A stretch of DNA of 64,000 nucleotides, taken from positions 1,963,564-2,027,563 of the forward strand of contig CP075366.1 in NCBI GenBank assembly GCA_019454145.1. Reading direction: 5' to 3'. How positions within the stretch are numbered: position 1 is the stretch's first letter; every line of letters starts with the position of its first letter. Both the position numbers and the translations under genes were made by a program. Positions 42,567 through 52,055 of the stretch are shown piece after piece. Source of the stretch: Fimbriimonadaceae bacterium. Lineage in GTDB: Bacteria; Armatimonadota; Fimbriimonadia; Fimbriimonadales; Fimbriimonadaceae. Under the pieces are notes generated by a model. That model saw nothing but the letters and a program-made list of their open reading frames with translations. It did not search any database and had not been told where the DNA came from.

Positions 42567-44552
42567 CTAGTATTTGATCGCGATGGGCACCACTGCTTTC
42601 AGAACTAATCGGTTTTGAAACACGTTTGCTCTGGGATCACCGATGAGAAGGAAATACTCGGCCCCTCGCTTTCCGCTCAGCCGGTAGGAGAGGTACCAGT
42701 TAATATCGCCATCTTGCAGCACCAGCCGTCCGCCAACCGATTCATAACGACCAATATCATAACGGGCCGCCAAAATGTGCTGAGTCATGTGACCATCGAA
42801 GTCTACGAATTCGCTGGAGCCATTGATTTGAATCCGGTTAGCTGGTTTATATCGCCAGCTCAACGAAATGTTATCGTATGAAATCCCCGAAAATTCGCCA
42901 AAGGAATAATTGAGATTTATTCCACGGTAGGGATCAGGGCCGTAACCAATGCCGGAGTTGATTACGCGGTCTGAAGATCCCTCAAAGTTAGAAAAAGAAA
43001 ATCCGATGCCTCCCCCAATGTGACTGCGGGTAGAAGCATCAAAAAAGCCTTCTATGGCATTTCGGTAAAACGAGCCATCGAGGCGATCATATGTGAGACC
43101 AACGAGGCCGATGCTATAGCTATTAAGCGGCCCATAAGCAGGAGTGACTTCTTGGTTAGCGGAGGCGATATACCCCTGCAAATCTCGTTCCGGAGCGAAT
43201 CCCAGTCGCGGAAAGTAGTCCGCGCTGATATTCAAATATTCGACCCCAGTGGAAAAACCTCCATCTTGATAACCCCCGCCCCAGTTAGTTCGCCAGCCGC
43301 TGCCTTGAACTTGGTCGTTGGTGAACTGGTTTGTGGAATACCAATTAAACTTCCCTGTGTTTTGAAGGAAGTTCAGCATTCCCGCTTGGTTGTTGCGACC
43401 AGATTCATCATTTTCGACATACGCAATTTCCCAGCGATCATTTGGCACGGGATTGATCACGGTAGAGATCGCGGTCGCCCTGCGATTTCCAAAATCAACT
43501 GTGGTCAAAGCTCCTATCGTTGCGGTTGGCGCAATTTGCCCGTAAACGTTGATACCCGCATCAAAAGTCGGAATTCTTTGCGATGCAAAAAGGCGGTTTG
43601 AAAATCCAGTGCGTAAAAAGTTCGCGCCTTCCTGGAAGAACGGACGGTTTTCATTAGCCAACCGCTCAAAGTAAGAAAAGTCTAATGAGAGAATAGAGCT
43701 TTCTACATTCCGGAAATCTGGATTGATCGTGCCAACCAAGTTAAGTTGATTCGTGAGGCCAGTTTTGAAATCCAGTCCAGCATTAGCCAGCAATCCAGAC
43801 CCCTCTTGAACCCCGGCAAAGCCGTATGGCAAAAGGTTAAGTGTTCTTGACTGAACGACGGCCGGAACTTGGACATTCTTCCAAGTCGGGAAGAGCGTGG
43901 AGTCATTGCGCGAATACTTAAACGTGTATGTGTTTTGCTTGTTGGTTCTAAACCAGTAAACGTTAAATCTCAAATCGCGAACGCCAGGCGAAGATACGTT
44001 CATGATCGCCCAAGGGATCTGCATTTCGCATTCCCAGCCGGTATCAGTTAACCGTCCGTTTGCGACGATTTCACCAAGCCATTCGGTTTTCGCAGCGCGC
44101 CCACCGGCTAAGCCGATTGCAGTTGCACCGTTGGAGTTTGTGCTGAATCCGTTAAAGTTGTTTGGTTGCCCGGTGGTGCTGACTTGGAACGTAAAGTTAT
44201 CGTTGCCGCCAACGCTCACATTCTGGCGGTATTCATCGCGAATCACCTTACGAGGATCAGTTTTGACGCGACCTGCAAAGTAGATGTAGGTTTCGTCGTA
44301 AGTGATCCAGAATTCGGCGAACTCGTCAGAAGTCAGGTTGGTATCTGCATCAACAAAGCCGATTCGTCTGGCTTCTTCGGGCCATTCTTCTGGCGTGACT
44401 TTGCCGTCAATCGTTGGTTTTGTTTTGGCTAGGACTGCTGGAAAGTTCGGGGAGGTTAGATCGGAACTAGATTGCGTGCCCTGAGCGTTAGTAAATGTGG
44501 CAGCCACTAAGAATAGTGTGGCTAAGGGCAATCGTCTCCAAAGTGGCATCAT
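42567..44552 (-). CDS. DUF5916-type outer-membrane protein with CBM9-like domain
   Basis: A protein of about 660 residues with a signal peptide ending near TFTNAQ. A CBM9-like beta-sandwich follows (about 45-230: PTIDGKVTPEEW...IYFAGRVKTDP...). A C-terminal half with alternating aromatic strands (FSYFERLANENRPFF-EGANFL, ISLSWRYKPAN) looks like an outer-membrane barrel, as in DUF5916 proteins. ATG 44552 or 44549 starts just before PLWRRLPLATLFLVAA; the longer start at 44591 adds hydrophilic residues before the signal. It converges on the RNase P RNA with a 13-bp gap. Role unknown. Confidence 0.8.
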   Translation of the reverse strand: MMPLWRRLPLATLFLVAATFTNAQGTQSSSDLTSPNFPAVLAKTKPTIDGKVTPEEWPEEARRIGFVDADTNLTSDEFAEFWITYDETYIYFAGRVKTDPRKVIRDEYRQNVSVGGNDNFTFQVSTTGQPNNFNGFSTNSNGATAIGLAGGRAAKTEWLGEIVANGRLTDTGWECEMQIPWAIMNVSSPGVRDLRFNVYWFRTNKQNTYTFKYSRNDSTLFPTWKNVQVPAVVQSRTLNLLPYGFAGVQEGSGLLANAGLDFKTGLTNQLNLVGTINPDFRNVESSILSLDFSYFERLANENRPFFQEGANFLRTGFSNRLFASQRIPTFDAGINVYGQIAPTATIGALTTVDFGNRRATAISTVINPVPNDRWEIAYVENDESGRNNQAGMLNFLQNTGKFNWYSTNQFTNDQVQGSGWRTNWGGGYQDGGFSTGVEYLNISADYFPRLGFAPERDLQGYIASANQEVTPAYGPLNSYSIGLVGLTYDRLDGSFYRNAIEGFFDASTRSHIGGGIGFSFSNFEGSSDRVINSGIGYGPDPYRGINLNYSFGEFSGISYDNISLSWRYKPANRIQINGSSEFVDFDGHMTQHILAARYDIGRYESVGGRLVLQDGDINWYLSYRLSGKRGAEYFLLIGDPRANVFQNRLVLKAVVPIAIKY

Positions 44553-44632
44553 AAACGTACGGCTATTGTCCTGAAAAAAGTTGCGCCCCAAATGTATCGT
44601 GGGCCTGACGACTATAATAGGAGTACAGCTCT

Positions 44633-44926
44633 ATGCTGAATTGGTTACCCGCATTCATTATTTTGTTGGCGCACAGCACAACTGGGCCAACGGGAACGGT
44701 GCATCCGCATGCGATGCTCCGAGCCCTCAATAGTGTTGTTTGTTGGGAAGAACCAGGTTCAATAAGCCGGACTTCCGTATTTGTTGCCGAAGAAGATTCC
44801 GCGACAGACGACGCGGAAGCAACCTGGGAATTCCGCACAGAATTTGAAATTGCGACTACTGGTGAGCGCGGTGCTCGCTGGGGATTCGGACGCACTCTTC
44901 GAGCAAGAGATGGCCCGCAGGCCTAA
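44633..44926 (+). CDS. small protein of unknown function
   Basis: A 97-residue frame between a divergent DUF5916 gene and secA. A hydrophobic stretch (MLNWLPAFIILLAH) suggests a membrane or signal segment. The rest is polar and Glu/Arg-rich. AGGAG (44619-44623) precedes the ATG by 9 nt and TATAAT (44613-44618) overlaps that region. A competing antisense frame exists on the minus strand (44563-44895), so which, if either, is real is uncertain. If this gene is not real, 44592-45009 is a 418-bp gap holding only promoter-like sequence. Confidence 0.4.
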   Translation: MLNWLPAFIILLAHSTTGPTGTVHPHAMLRALNSVVCWEEPGSISRTSVFVAEEDSATDDAEATWEFRTEFEIATTGERGARWGFGRTLRARDGPQA

Positions 44927-45009
44927 CTTTGATCACTACTTATTGATCGCCTGACTGCGCCATCTTGGGCTTTATCCTGCCCCATTCCGAACCAAATTGA
45001 CCAAAACTC

Positions 45010-48000
45010 ATGCTGACATTTTTACGAAAACTGCTCGATACGAGCAACAAAGACATTGCTTCATTGCAACCGATAATTGAAGACATCAACGCCCTTGAAC
45101 CCAAGTACGAGGTAATGAGCGAAGAGGAACTCCGCGAACAAGGGCCAAAGTTCCGCCAACAACTCATTGATGGCGAGACGATGGAAAAAATCCTTCCTGA
45201 CGTATTCGCCTGTGTTAGAGAGATTTCTCGCCGAACGCTTGGCATGCGCCAGTTCGACGTTCAGTTCATCGGGGGGATTGTTCTCCACCAAGGCCGAATC
45301 GCTGAAATGCGAACCGGGGAAGGAAAAACCCTTGTTGCGGTTGCCCCGCTTGTGCTGAACGCACTTGGCGGCAAAGGCGCATGCTTGGTCACGGTAAACG
45401 ACTACCTTGCTCGACGTGACGCAGTTTGGATGGGCCCGATTTATCACATGATGGGCTTAAGCCTGGGCATCGTCCAGGGCCAGAGCGAATCTGATGAACT
45501 TGGCGGAAGCTTTATCTACGATCCAAAATTCCGGCACGACGACCCGCGCTACACCCACTTGCGACCATGTAGTCGCCGTGAAGCCTATCTCTGCGACGTT
45601 ACTTACGGCACCAACCACGAATTCGGCTTCGACTACCTTCGCGACAACATGGCGTTCGAAAAAGAGCAGCTCAGCATGCGCGAACTCAATTACGCGTTAA
45701 TTGACGAAGTTGACTCGATTTTGATTGACGAAGCGCGAACCCCGCACATCATCAGCGGTGCAAGTAGCGAAGACGTTTCGGTTTACAAGCACGTTGACGC
45801 GATCGTCAAAACGATGACTCCGGAAGAGCACTACACCTTCGATAAAAAGAGCCACAGTGCAAGCTTTACCGAAGAAGGAATGGACTTCCTTGAGCAAGCG
45901 CTTGGAATTGACAACATCGCTGAAGAACCGTTGCTGTTCCACCATGCAGGTGCGGCGATCAAGGCTTACAGCTTGTTTGAAAAAGACGTGAACTATGTTG
46001 TTCGTAATGGTGAAGTCGTTATAGTTGACGAAAACACTGGTCGGATGATGTTCGGTCGCCGATACAGCGACGGTCTTCACCAAGCTCTTGAAGCTAAAGA
46101 AGGCGTCACCGTTCAGCGTGAAAGCCAAACCGTTGCAGTTATCACGTTCCAAAACTTGTTCCGTATGTACAACAAGCTGGCGGGGATGACTGGTACTGCG
46201 AAGACCGAAGAAGACGAATTCCGCAAAATCTACGGCTTGGACGTAGTTGCAATCCCAACCCACCGTCCGATGATTCGAAAAGATCAAGAAGACATTGTCT
46301 TCAAATCAATGGACGCTAAGTTCAGAGGGGTTGCTCGCGAAATCCTGCGTCTCTACACCAAGCAGCAACCAACGTTGGTCGGTACGCGATCTATCGAAAT
46401 GACTGAAACCGTTTCTGAGCGGTTGAAGCCAGAAGCACTTCAAAAACTGATTCTTACCGATTACGTGTTGGATAAGGTGACGAACGAAAAGTCCTCTGGT
46501 AGTTTGAAAAAGGAATCGGAAGTTTTATTCAAAACTCCTTTGCCAGAATTGAAGATGCAAACCATCAAGAGCGTGATGTCCAGCGCAGGTTTGCCAAGTG
46601 ATCCGCTAGGTAAAGAAATCTCGGACTGGTTCCTCAGTAAGAACGGCTTGCCGAAGAGTGCAGAGCATTTGGAAGAAGCCCTCAAACACGGGGTTCCACA
46701 CAACGTTTTGAACGCAAAATTTCACGAAAAGGAAGCGTTGATCATCAGCGAAGCTGGCCGGAAAGGTGCGGTGACCATCGCCACAAACATGGCTGGTCGG
46801 GGTGTTGACATTCTGCTCGGGGGACGAGTTCAAGATGACGAAGTCGCCCAAGCTCGCGAAAAAGATGCTGCTGATGGCGGAATGATCAACGATTACGACG
46901 ACACATTCCTCAGCTACCGACGTGGTGGGCAGGAACGAGCGGCTCCTCCGCTCCCTCTCGACGATACAGAACGACGGGCCGCGGCGGAAGAAATCCGCGA
47001 ACTGGGTGGATTGTTTATTCTCGGTACGGAACGACACGAAAGCCGCCGAATTGATAACCAACTTCGGGGTCGGGCAGGTCGTCAAGGCGATCCAGGGGAA
47101 AGCCGTTTCTTCGTTTCGCTGGAAGACGAACTGTGGCGAATCTTCAATAAAAACATGATGGAGAACCCAGTGCTCAAAGCCTGGCCAGAAATGGAAGAAG
47201 TTCGCGCTAAGTTCATTAGCGGAATGATCTTGAAGACTCAAGAACGGATTGAAAACCACTTCTTCGAAGCTCGAAAGAACATTCTTGAATACGACGACGT
47301 TCTCAACGCTCAGCGCGAGCACATTTACGCTATGCGACGGGAAGTTCTCCTTGGCAAATCTTGCCGCGAGGACATCACTAAGGGAATCAGTGAGTTCATC
47401 ACTGAAACCGTTGAGTCTGGTCGAACTTTCGATCCAGAAACGGGCGAGCGTAAGTTCGACAGCGAAAAGGTTTACGAGCGACTGAATGAAATGATGCCGC
47501 TTATTGACCATATCAGCCCGTCTGAGTTCGCTGAGTTGCCTTATGGTCAAGAAATGATCAACGAATTAGCTACTATCGCAAGCGGAGAGTACGAGGCGAA
47601 GCGCGAACGGCACGGCGATGAAGTCTTTGCTGAGCTTGAGCGCCAGGTGATGCTGCGTGCGGTCAATGACTCCTGGATGGAGCACCTGAAGATGATTGAC
47701 TACATCCGAGAAGGCATTGGCCTCCGTGGGTACGGTCAAACTGATCCGCTAGTTGCCTATAAGAAGGAAACATTTGATCTGTTCCAGCACACTCTGAAAC
47801 AGATTCGCGATACTGCCGTAAAGATGGTGTTCTACGCTCAAATCCGAGTTGAACAGCCACAAGCCGAGTATCCAGAAGGTCAAAGCGCGGAGCCTGAAAT
47901 GGCAATGATTGCCCTAGATGAAGAAACTCCCAAAGAGATTGACCTCGATTCAGTTGATTGGAAGCGTGTGGGACGAAACGAAAACTGCCCATGCGGAAGC

Positions 48001-48057
48001 GGCAAAAAGTTTAAGGCTTGCCACTATCCCCTGCTTAGGGCTGAAGGGAAGCTGTAA
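45010..48057 (+). CDS. secA: protein translocase ATPase SecA
   Basis: A 1015-residue SecA. Walker A is GEGKTLVAV (about 103), DEVDSILIDEART is the DEAD box, and helicase motifs include TNMAGRGVDILLGG and RGRAGRQGDPGESRFF. The C-terminus has the zinc motif CPCGSGKKFKACH, which binds SecB/ribosome. An insertion of about 85 residues (about 470-560) lies between VGTRSIE and HNVLNAKFHEKEA of NBD2. SecA pushes unfolded preproteins through SecYEG. A palindrome follows the stop. Confidence 0.97.
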   Translation: MLTFLRKLLDTSNKDIASLQPIIEDINALEPKYEVMSEEELREQGPKFRQQLIDGETMEKILPDVFACVREISRRTLGMRQFDVQFIGGIVLHQGRIAEMRTGEGKTLVAVAPLVLNALGGKGACLVTVNDYLARRDAVWMGPIYHMMGLSLGIVQGQSESDELGGSFIYDPKFRHDDPRYTHLRPCSRREAYLCDVTYGTNHEFGFDYLRDNMAFEKEQLSMRELNYALIDEVDSILIDEARTPHIISGASSEDVSVYKHVDAIVKTMTPEEHYTFDKKSHSASFTEEGMDFLEQALGIDNIAEEPLLFHHAGAAIKAYSLFEKDVNYVVRNGEVVIVDENTGRMMFGRRYSDGLHQALEAKEGVTVQRESQTVAVITFQNLFRMYNKLAGMTGTAKTEEDEFRKIYGLDVVAIPTHRPMIRKDQEDIVFKSMDAKFRGVAREILRLYTKQQPTLVGTRSIEMTETVSERLKPEALQKLILTDYVLDKVTNEKSSGSLKKESEVLFKTPLPELKMQTIKSVMSSAGLPSDPLGKEISDWFLSKNGLPKSAEHLEEALKHGVPHNVLNAKFHEKEALIISEAGRKGAVTIATNMAGRGVDILLGGRVQDDEVAQAREKDAADGGMINDYDDTFLSYRRGGQERAAPPLPLDDTERRAAAEEIRELGGLFILGTERHESRRIDNQLRGRAGRQGDPGESRFFVSLEDELWRIFNKNMMENPVLKAWPEMEEVRAKFISGMILKTQERIENHFFEARKNILEYDDVLNAQREHIYAMRREVLLGKSCREDITKGISEFITETVESGRTFDPETGERKFDSEKVYERLNEMMPLIDHISPSEFAELPYGQEMINELATIASGEYEAKRERHGDEVFAELERQVMLRAVNDSWMEHLKMIDYIREGIGLRGYGQTDPLVAYKKETFDLFQHTLKQIRDTAVKMVFYAQIRVEQPQAEYPEGQSAEPEMAMIALDEETPKEIDLDSVDWKRVGRNENCPCGSGKKFKACHYPLLRAEGKL

Positions 48058-48065
48058 GCACTTAC

Positions 48066-48098
48066 AAAAACGCCGCTCCAATTTGGAGCGGCGTTTTT
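48066..48098. terminator. bidirectional hairpin terminator after secA
   Basis: CGCCGCTCCA and TGGAGCGGCG with an ATT loop, flanked by A5 and T5 that extend the stem. It lies 8 bp past the secA stop and 14 bp before the end of the convergent TPR gene. Confidence 0.85.
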
Positions 48099-48112
48099 TA
48101 TGTCTGGCAATT

Positions 48113-48733
48113 TTAATAGAGCCAGCCACGGTCGCGATGCTTGACCAAACCCAACTTCATCGCTAAGTCATTGATTGCCGGATGATCAGGCTTGGATTCC
48201 GAGAGAATCCGGAAATTATGCTTCGCCGCTTCATAGTTCGACATCTGAACATCAAACTCAACACTGAGGGCCAATGCGTCAGCGCATTTGGGATCATTTT
48301 CTAGCTGGCGATTAATCATTTCTTCCGCCCAGATGAAGTTTCCTTGCGCGAATAGTTCTTTTGTGTGCTGAGCCAGAGCGGTCTGCAAGTACTTCTTTGC
48401 CGTTGTGTGATTAGGATTCAGCTTCAAAACGGTTTCAAATTCATGAATCGCTTTGAGTGACTCTCCCAGGGTTTGCAAAGCGATAGCTTTGCCAAAGTGG
48501 AGTTCAGCGTCGTCGCGCGATATTTGAATCCCCCGATCAAATACATTTGCGGCTTCGCTGGGTTTGCCAGTGGCATGCAAAGAGAATCCTAGTCCTCGGA
48601 ATGCCTCTGGATTTGGGTTTGGCCCGGACACCAGCTTTTGAAACAAAGGAATAGCTTCTTCAAATTGCCCTTTGAGATACGATATTTTGGCTTGATTGAG
48701 TAAATCAGCCGTTTGCAGAGATTGCGATTGCAT
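48113..48733 (-). CDS. TPR repeat protein (third paralogue)
   Basis: A 206-residue soluble protein of tandem TPR helices. It contains AFRGLGFSLHATGKPSEAANVFDRGIQ, AELHFGKAIALQTLGESLKAIHEFETVLKLNPNHTTAKK. Closely related to the two genes upstream (GLGF, SxxELxFG, NHTAAK repeats), but it has no zinc ribbon or membrane segments. It ends 14 bp before the secA terminator. Function unknown. Confidence 0.8.
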   Translation of the reverse strand: MQSQSLQTADLLNQAKISYLKGQFEEAIPLFQKLVSGPNPNPEAFRGLGFSLHATGKPSEAANVFDRGIQISRDDAELHFGKAIALQTLGESLKAIHEFETVLKLNPNHTTAKKYLQTALAQHTKELFAQGNFIWAEEMINRQLENDPKCADALALSVEFDVQMSNYEAAKHNFRILSESKPDHPAINDLAMKLGLVKHRDRGWLY

Positions 48734-48803
48734 CTATATCTTCCCCTATCTGCAGTAACGTTCAAGCAAGGCTGAGGGTTTTGTTTCTAGGCTTAATGTA
48801 TGG

Positions 48804-49694
48804 TTAAGCTCCGTAATCGGAGAGTTTGGAAATGCTCCACATGGTTAAACCATGCACAGTCAGAGCAATCAAATCAAACGGAACCCCGGCGTAGTTGCCG
48901 ATAGTGAATGCATTGAATAGGCTCATGCAGTTGCCGAGCGCGGCTAACAAACTTCCCCAATAGGTGATGAATTGAACCCAACCGACTTCCATAAGCAAGC
49001 CGATACCAGTAAATAAAAACCACGACCCGATGATGCTAAGGAGAACCCCCACAAACGGAATCGGGATCAAAAAGCCCACGATAATCCAAAGGGCTCCGAA
49101 TCCAATTCTTAGCCAAGAGACAACCTTGTAAACCTTTTCGGCGGGAGTGTCCGCGATCAGCTCAGCCCGTCCGCTGAGGATTTGTCCGGCAATTGGGTCA
49201 ACCATCACGCCACAGTGGGGGCAAAGCCGAGATCGCGCTGGCATCGGCTGTTTGCACTTGGGGCACGGAAGCATGGCAGGAATCGCTGATGCCGCCTGAT
49301 TCGCCGCATTGCTCTGTGCAGAAGTGAGTGCCTGATTCGAAGCATCGCGATGCTGTTTCGCCGCCGTGTGGTTGGGAGATTGTTTGAGAGCGAAATCAAA
49401 CGCAGTAATGGCCTCTGAATGTCGGCCAAGTGACTGCAAGGCAAGCCCGTGACCAAAGGCAAGGTCAGGGTCGTTAGGAAATCGGCTAATGGCAGAATGA
49501 AACATATCTGCCGCTTCCACATGGCTACATGTTGCTTGTAGGCAGAAACCCAGCCCTTTCAAGCCCTCGCTTTCCAACTGATGATCTGTGAGCAGTTGGC
49601 GGTACATCACCATTGCCTGCGGGTAGAGGCCTTGTGAATAAGCGATTTTCGCTTTACTCAAAATATCTGAGGGGGTTTGCCCTTGTGTACTCAT
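48804..49694 (-). CDS. TPR, zinc ribbon and membrane helices protein
   Basis: A 296-residue protein. TPR repeats (about 10-115) resemble the next gene (GLKGLGFCLQATCSHVEAADMF). A zinc ribbon (about 142-165) with CPKCKQPMPARSRLCPHC follows. The C-terminal half has hydrophobic segments near 200-224, 226-245, 248-268 and 270-290. The arrangement suggests a zinc-ribbon adaptor tied to the membrane. No catalytic motif. Related to the gene at 49827 by the shared TPR/zinc-ribbon joint. Confidence 0.75.
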   Translation of the reverse strand: MSTQGQTPSDILSKAKIAYSQGLYPQAMVMYRQLLTDHQLESEGLKGLGFCLQATCSHVEAADMFHSAISRFPNDPDLAFGHGLALQSLGRHSEAITAFDFALKQSPNHTAAKQHRDASNQALTSAQSNAANQAASAIPAMLPCPKCKQPMPARSRLCPHCGVMVDPIAGQILSGRAELIADTPAEKVYKVVSWLRIGFGALWIIVGFLIPIPFVGVLLSIIGSWFLFTGIGLLMEVGWVQFITYWGSLLAALGNCMSLFNAFTIGNYAGVPFDLIALTVHGLTMWSISKLSDYGA

Positions 49695-49772
49695 ATTTTT
49701 CGTCCGAATATATAGTTCAAATTCTGCCGGATTCTACACCTGTCCGCCGGTAATCATGTTGTAAAAATTAAT

Positions 49773-49802
49773 GCCCCAATCAGCGGCACTGCTGAAAGGG
49801 GC
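49773..49802 (-). terminator. hairpin after the long TPR gene
   Basis: GCCCC...GGGGC with an inner CAGC/GCTG pair, in the gap between the 49827-51803 gene and the next. It is 24 bp past that gene's stop. The minus-strand downstream run is TTAATTTTTAC. Confidence 0.6.
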
Positions 49803-49826
49803 TGGGAGGTTCACTAGGAAGAAAAA

Positions 49827-51803
49827 TTAGTCTTTGCGCTTGAAAATGCCGAACAGTTTCTTTTCAGATTTTTCCGCTGTTTGCGCTTTTCCGCCGATCA
49901 CTACCCCGCGCGCCAAGTCAACCACGGCCCCGCAATGAGGGCAAAGGCGTGATGTACCTGGCATAAACTGCTTGCAGCCTGGGCATCGCGCCATGGGAAC
50001 CTGAACAGTTTGCGCAGGTGGCGAAACATCTTCTGTGTTCGTATAACCCTGGTTAGGCAATAGATCTCCGCTACCGTAGTTGGCTTGCTCATGTTGCGTA
50101 GCCTGCTCTTCTTGATAAGTTGTTGTGATGACTAAATCATCACTGTTGGATGAACTGTAGTCAGTGGGAGTTTGTTCTTCTGCACCATAACCTAAGTCAT
50201 TTGCCAACTTAGAAGCCTTGTTGCCTTGACCAGTTTCTTTGTAGTAATCGAACAAGCTCTTTGCGACATCCATATCGGTGAGATCGCACTTGTAAGCTTT
50301 TTCAAGGAATTGCTCAACCGCAAGGAGGTTGCCGATTTGCTTCATGTGGTCGCTGTAGGCAAGCAAGCTTGTTTTCAGCGCGTTCTTAGCGTCTTCATGA
50401 CGCGGATTGTGGTTGAGTGCTTCCTCAAACGGGTGAATTGCATGAGCGTGGTCACCCAACTTTTGGTGGGCGAGCCCAAGCCCGTATTGACTTTCTGCAT
50501 CGTCAAAACGAATTACCGTGGCACGCTTGAACGAATCTGCCGCGCTTTGGGCATCACCGTCTTTGATTTGCGCAAATCCCAAGGCTCGCCAGGCTTGCCA
50601 GTTCTCCCCGTTTTCCGAAAGTTTCGCTTTAAGGTCGCTTACGCTAAGCGAGTCAAGGCTGACTTCTTCTTCCTTGTGGGTTGCGCCGACTTCTGCCCCG
50701 ACTTCTGGAACATCTTCTACTACCGGAACGGCTAATCCGTGCCGTGCAAGTTCAGCTCCTACGAGTTGACTCTTACCTGCCTGTCCCGTTTGTGAGTAGT
50801 AACGAAGCAACCGCTTCGTAATAGATTCGTCGGTGATGTCGTTTTTGTGGGCTTTTTCCAGATACTGTTCAACCGCCAGGAGGTTTCTAATTTCCTCCAT
50901 GTGGTCAACGTAGGCGAGTAACGAAACGTTGAGCGCGGTTTTTGTTGCTCGGTGAGTACGATCATGAGCAAGGCCCGCTTCAAAAGCATGGATAGCATGG
51001 TTATGGTCACCTTGCATTTGAAGGGCAAGCCCTAAACCAAGCTGGGATTCAACATCATCCGACCGAATAACAGTGGCTTTTTTGAAAGCTTCTTCCGCAC
51101 TCTTCGCATCGCCTTCGTCGAGTAGGTTTTGCCCAAGTGCCCGCCAGGCTCGCCAATTTTCGCGCTGATCGGCGACAAGTGCTTTCAAGTCATCAGTGGA
51201 TGTAGGCAGAACATCTTGCTGGACAACTGCCTGCGATTCCAATCCGTACTTAGATCGGTCAGGAATAGGATGCCCGTGGCGTTTCAGGTCAATGAGGACA
51301 TTCTGAAGCTTCGTTGCTTGTCCCGTTTTTTCATAATAACCGAGCAAAGTGACCGTCGTGTCTTCGTTTTCTGGGTCAAAGCGGTGGGCTTTTTCCAAAT
51401 ACTCTTCGACTGCGATCAAGTTGCCGATTTCCTTCATGTGGTCAACTTGAGCGAGGAGCGAAACCGCGATCGCTCGCTTGGAATCTGCATGTTTGTGGTC
51501 GTGCCGTAGCGATTCTTCAAACGCCCGGATTGCCGAACCGTGATCTCCGGTGTTTTGAAGAGCGATTCCGTAGCCGTATTGGCTCATCACGTCATCGGAT
51601 CGGATAACCCTGGCTTTTTGGAATGCTTTGACTGCATCCTCGTCGCGCTTATCGTTCAAATAGACAAAGCCCAGTCCCCTCCAGGCCATCCATTTCTCGC
51701 CGTTTTCATCCAAAACTTCTTGGAAAAGTTTCCCTGCGGCTGAGTGATCCCCCTGATCAAGAGCGTGCTGTGCCTGCTCGATCTTTTCTTCTAGTGTTTG
51801 CAT
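49827..51803 (-). CDS. triplicated TPR protein with C-terminal zinc ribbon
   Basis: A 658-residue protein made of three near-equal modules of about 190 residues each. Every module repeats NGE(K/N)W(M/R/Q)AWR(G/A)LG, a (V)IR(S/F)DD(V/A)xSQ stretch, GDHxxAI, and a late (N)L(I/L)AVE(Q/E)(Y/F)LEKA element. The ends carry a Cys4 zinc ribbon (CPGCKQFMPGTSRLCPHC, about 618-635) also seen in the next gene. No signal peptide. Likely a scaffold for protein interactions; the function is unknown. A hairpin terminator lies downstream. Confidence 0.78.
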   Translation of the reverse strand: MQTLEEKIEQAQHALDQGDHSAAGKLFQEVLDENGEKWMAWRGLGFVYLNDKRDEDAVKAFQKARVIRSDDVMSQYGYGIALQNTGDHGSAIRAFEESLRHDHKHADSKRAIAVSLLAQVDHMKEIGNLIAVEEYLEKAHRFDPENEDTTVTLLGYYEKTGQATKLQNVLIDLKRHGHPIPDRSKYGLESQAVVQQDVLPTSTDDLKALVADQRENWRAWRALGQNLLDEGDAKSAEEAFKKATVIRSDDVESQLGLGLALQMQGDHNHAIHAFEAGLAHDRTHRATKTALNVSLLAYVDHMEEIRNLLAVEQYLEKAHKNDITDESITKRLLRYYSQTGQAGKSQLVGAELARHGLAVPVVEDVPEVGAEVGATHKEEEVSLDSLSVSDLKAKLSENGENWQAWRALGFAQIKDGDAQSAADSFKRATVIRFDDAESQYGLGLAHQKLGDHAHAIHPFEEALNHNPRHEDAKNALKTSLLAYSDHMKQIGNLLAVEQFLEKAYKCDLTDMDVAKSLFDYYKETGQGNKASKLANDLGYGAEEQTPTDYSSSNSDDLVITTTYQEEQATQHEQANYGSGDLLPNQGYTNTEDVSPPAQTVQVPMARCPGCKQFMPGTSRLCPHCGAVVDLARGVVIGGKAQTAEKSEKKLFGIFKRKD

Positions 51804-51908
51804 CCCATTAACATTGTAAAGGAAACAGAGGTCCTAAACAAGCAAGAAATAAAGAGGTTTTTGCAAGGTTTTGCCGGGACCCCTTACTCAGTTCAAATGC
51901 AGGTCCGT

Positions 51909-51935
51909 TTGAATTGAGGTTTGGGGTGGTACTAT
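51909..51935 (+). promoter_or_regulatory. candidate promoter of the rpsN-rpsI cluster
   Basis: TTGAAT at 51909 and TACTAT at 51930, spacer 15 bp. It is the best -35/-10 pair in the 252-bp gap before rpsN, and the cluster must have a promoter here because the gene upstream is on the opposite strand. Spacing is short, so confidence is limited. Confidence 0.45.
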
Positions 51936-51941
51936 CGTTAG

Positions 51942-52055
51942 CTGTCTATCTTGCGCTTAAGCGCTTGATCGGCAACTACAACTGAGCCACAGGCTAGGTG
52001 TGAGGGAGCAATAAGGCCACCCAAGCAAACCGGTCTGGGAACGGTGGGAGAAACA
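51942..52055 (+). promoter_or_regulatory. leader before rpsN, possible autoregulatory structure
   Basis: About 114 nt from the candidate start to rpsN. It holds a GCGCTTAAGCGC palindrome near 51954 and GC-rich stretches able to pair (GGTCTGGGAACGGTGGG). r-protein leaders often bind a product of the operon; no known family is recognised here. Confidence 0.35.

Noticed and set aside
44563-44895. Minus-strand 110-residue frame opposite the small protein before secA
   Set aside because: It overlaps the DUF5916 upstream region and shows no motif; I keep the plus-strand frame only at low confidence.
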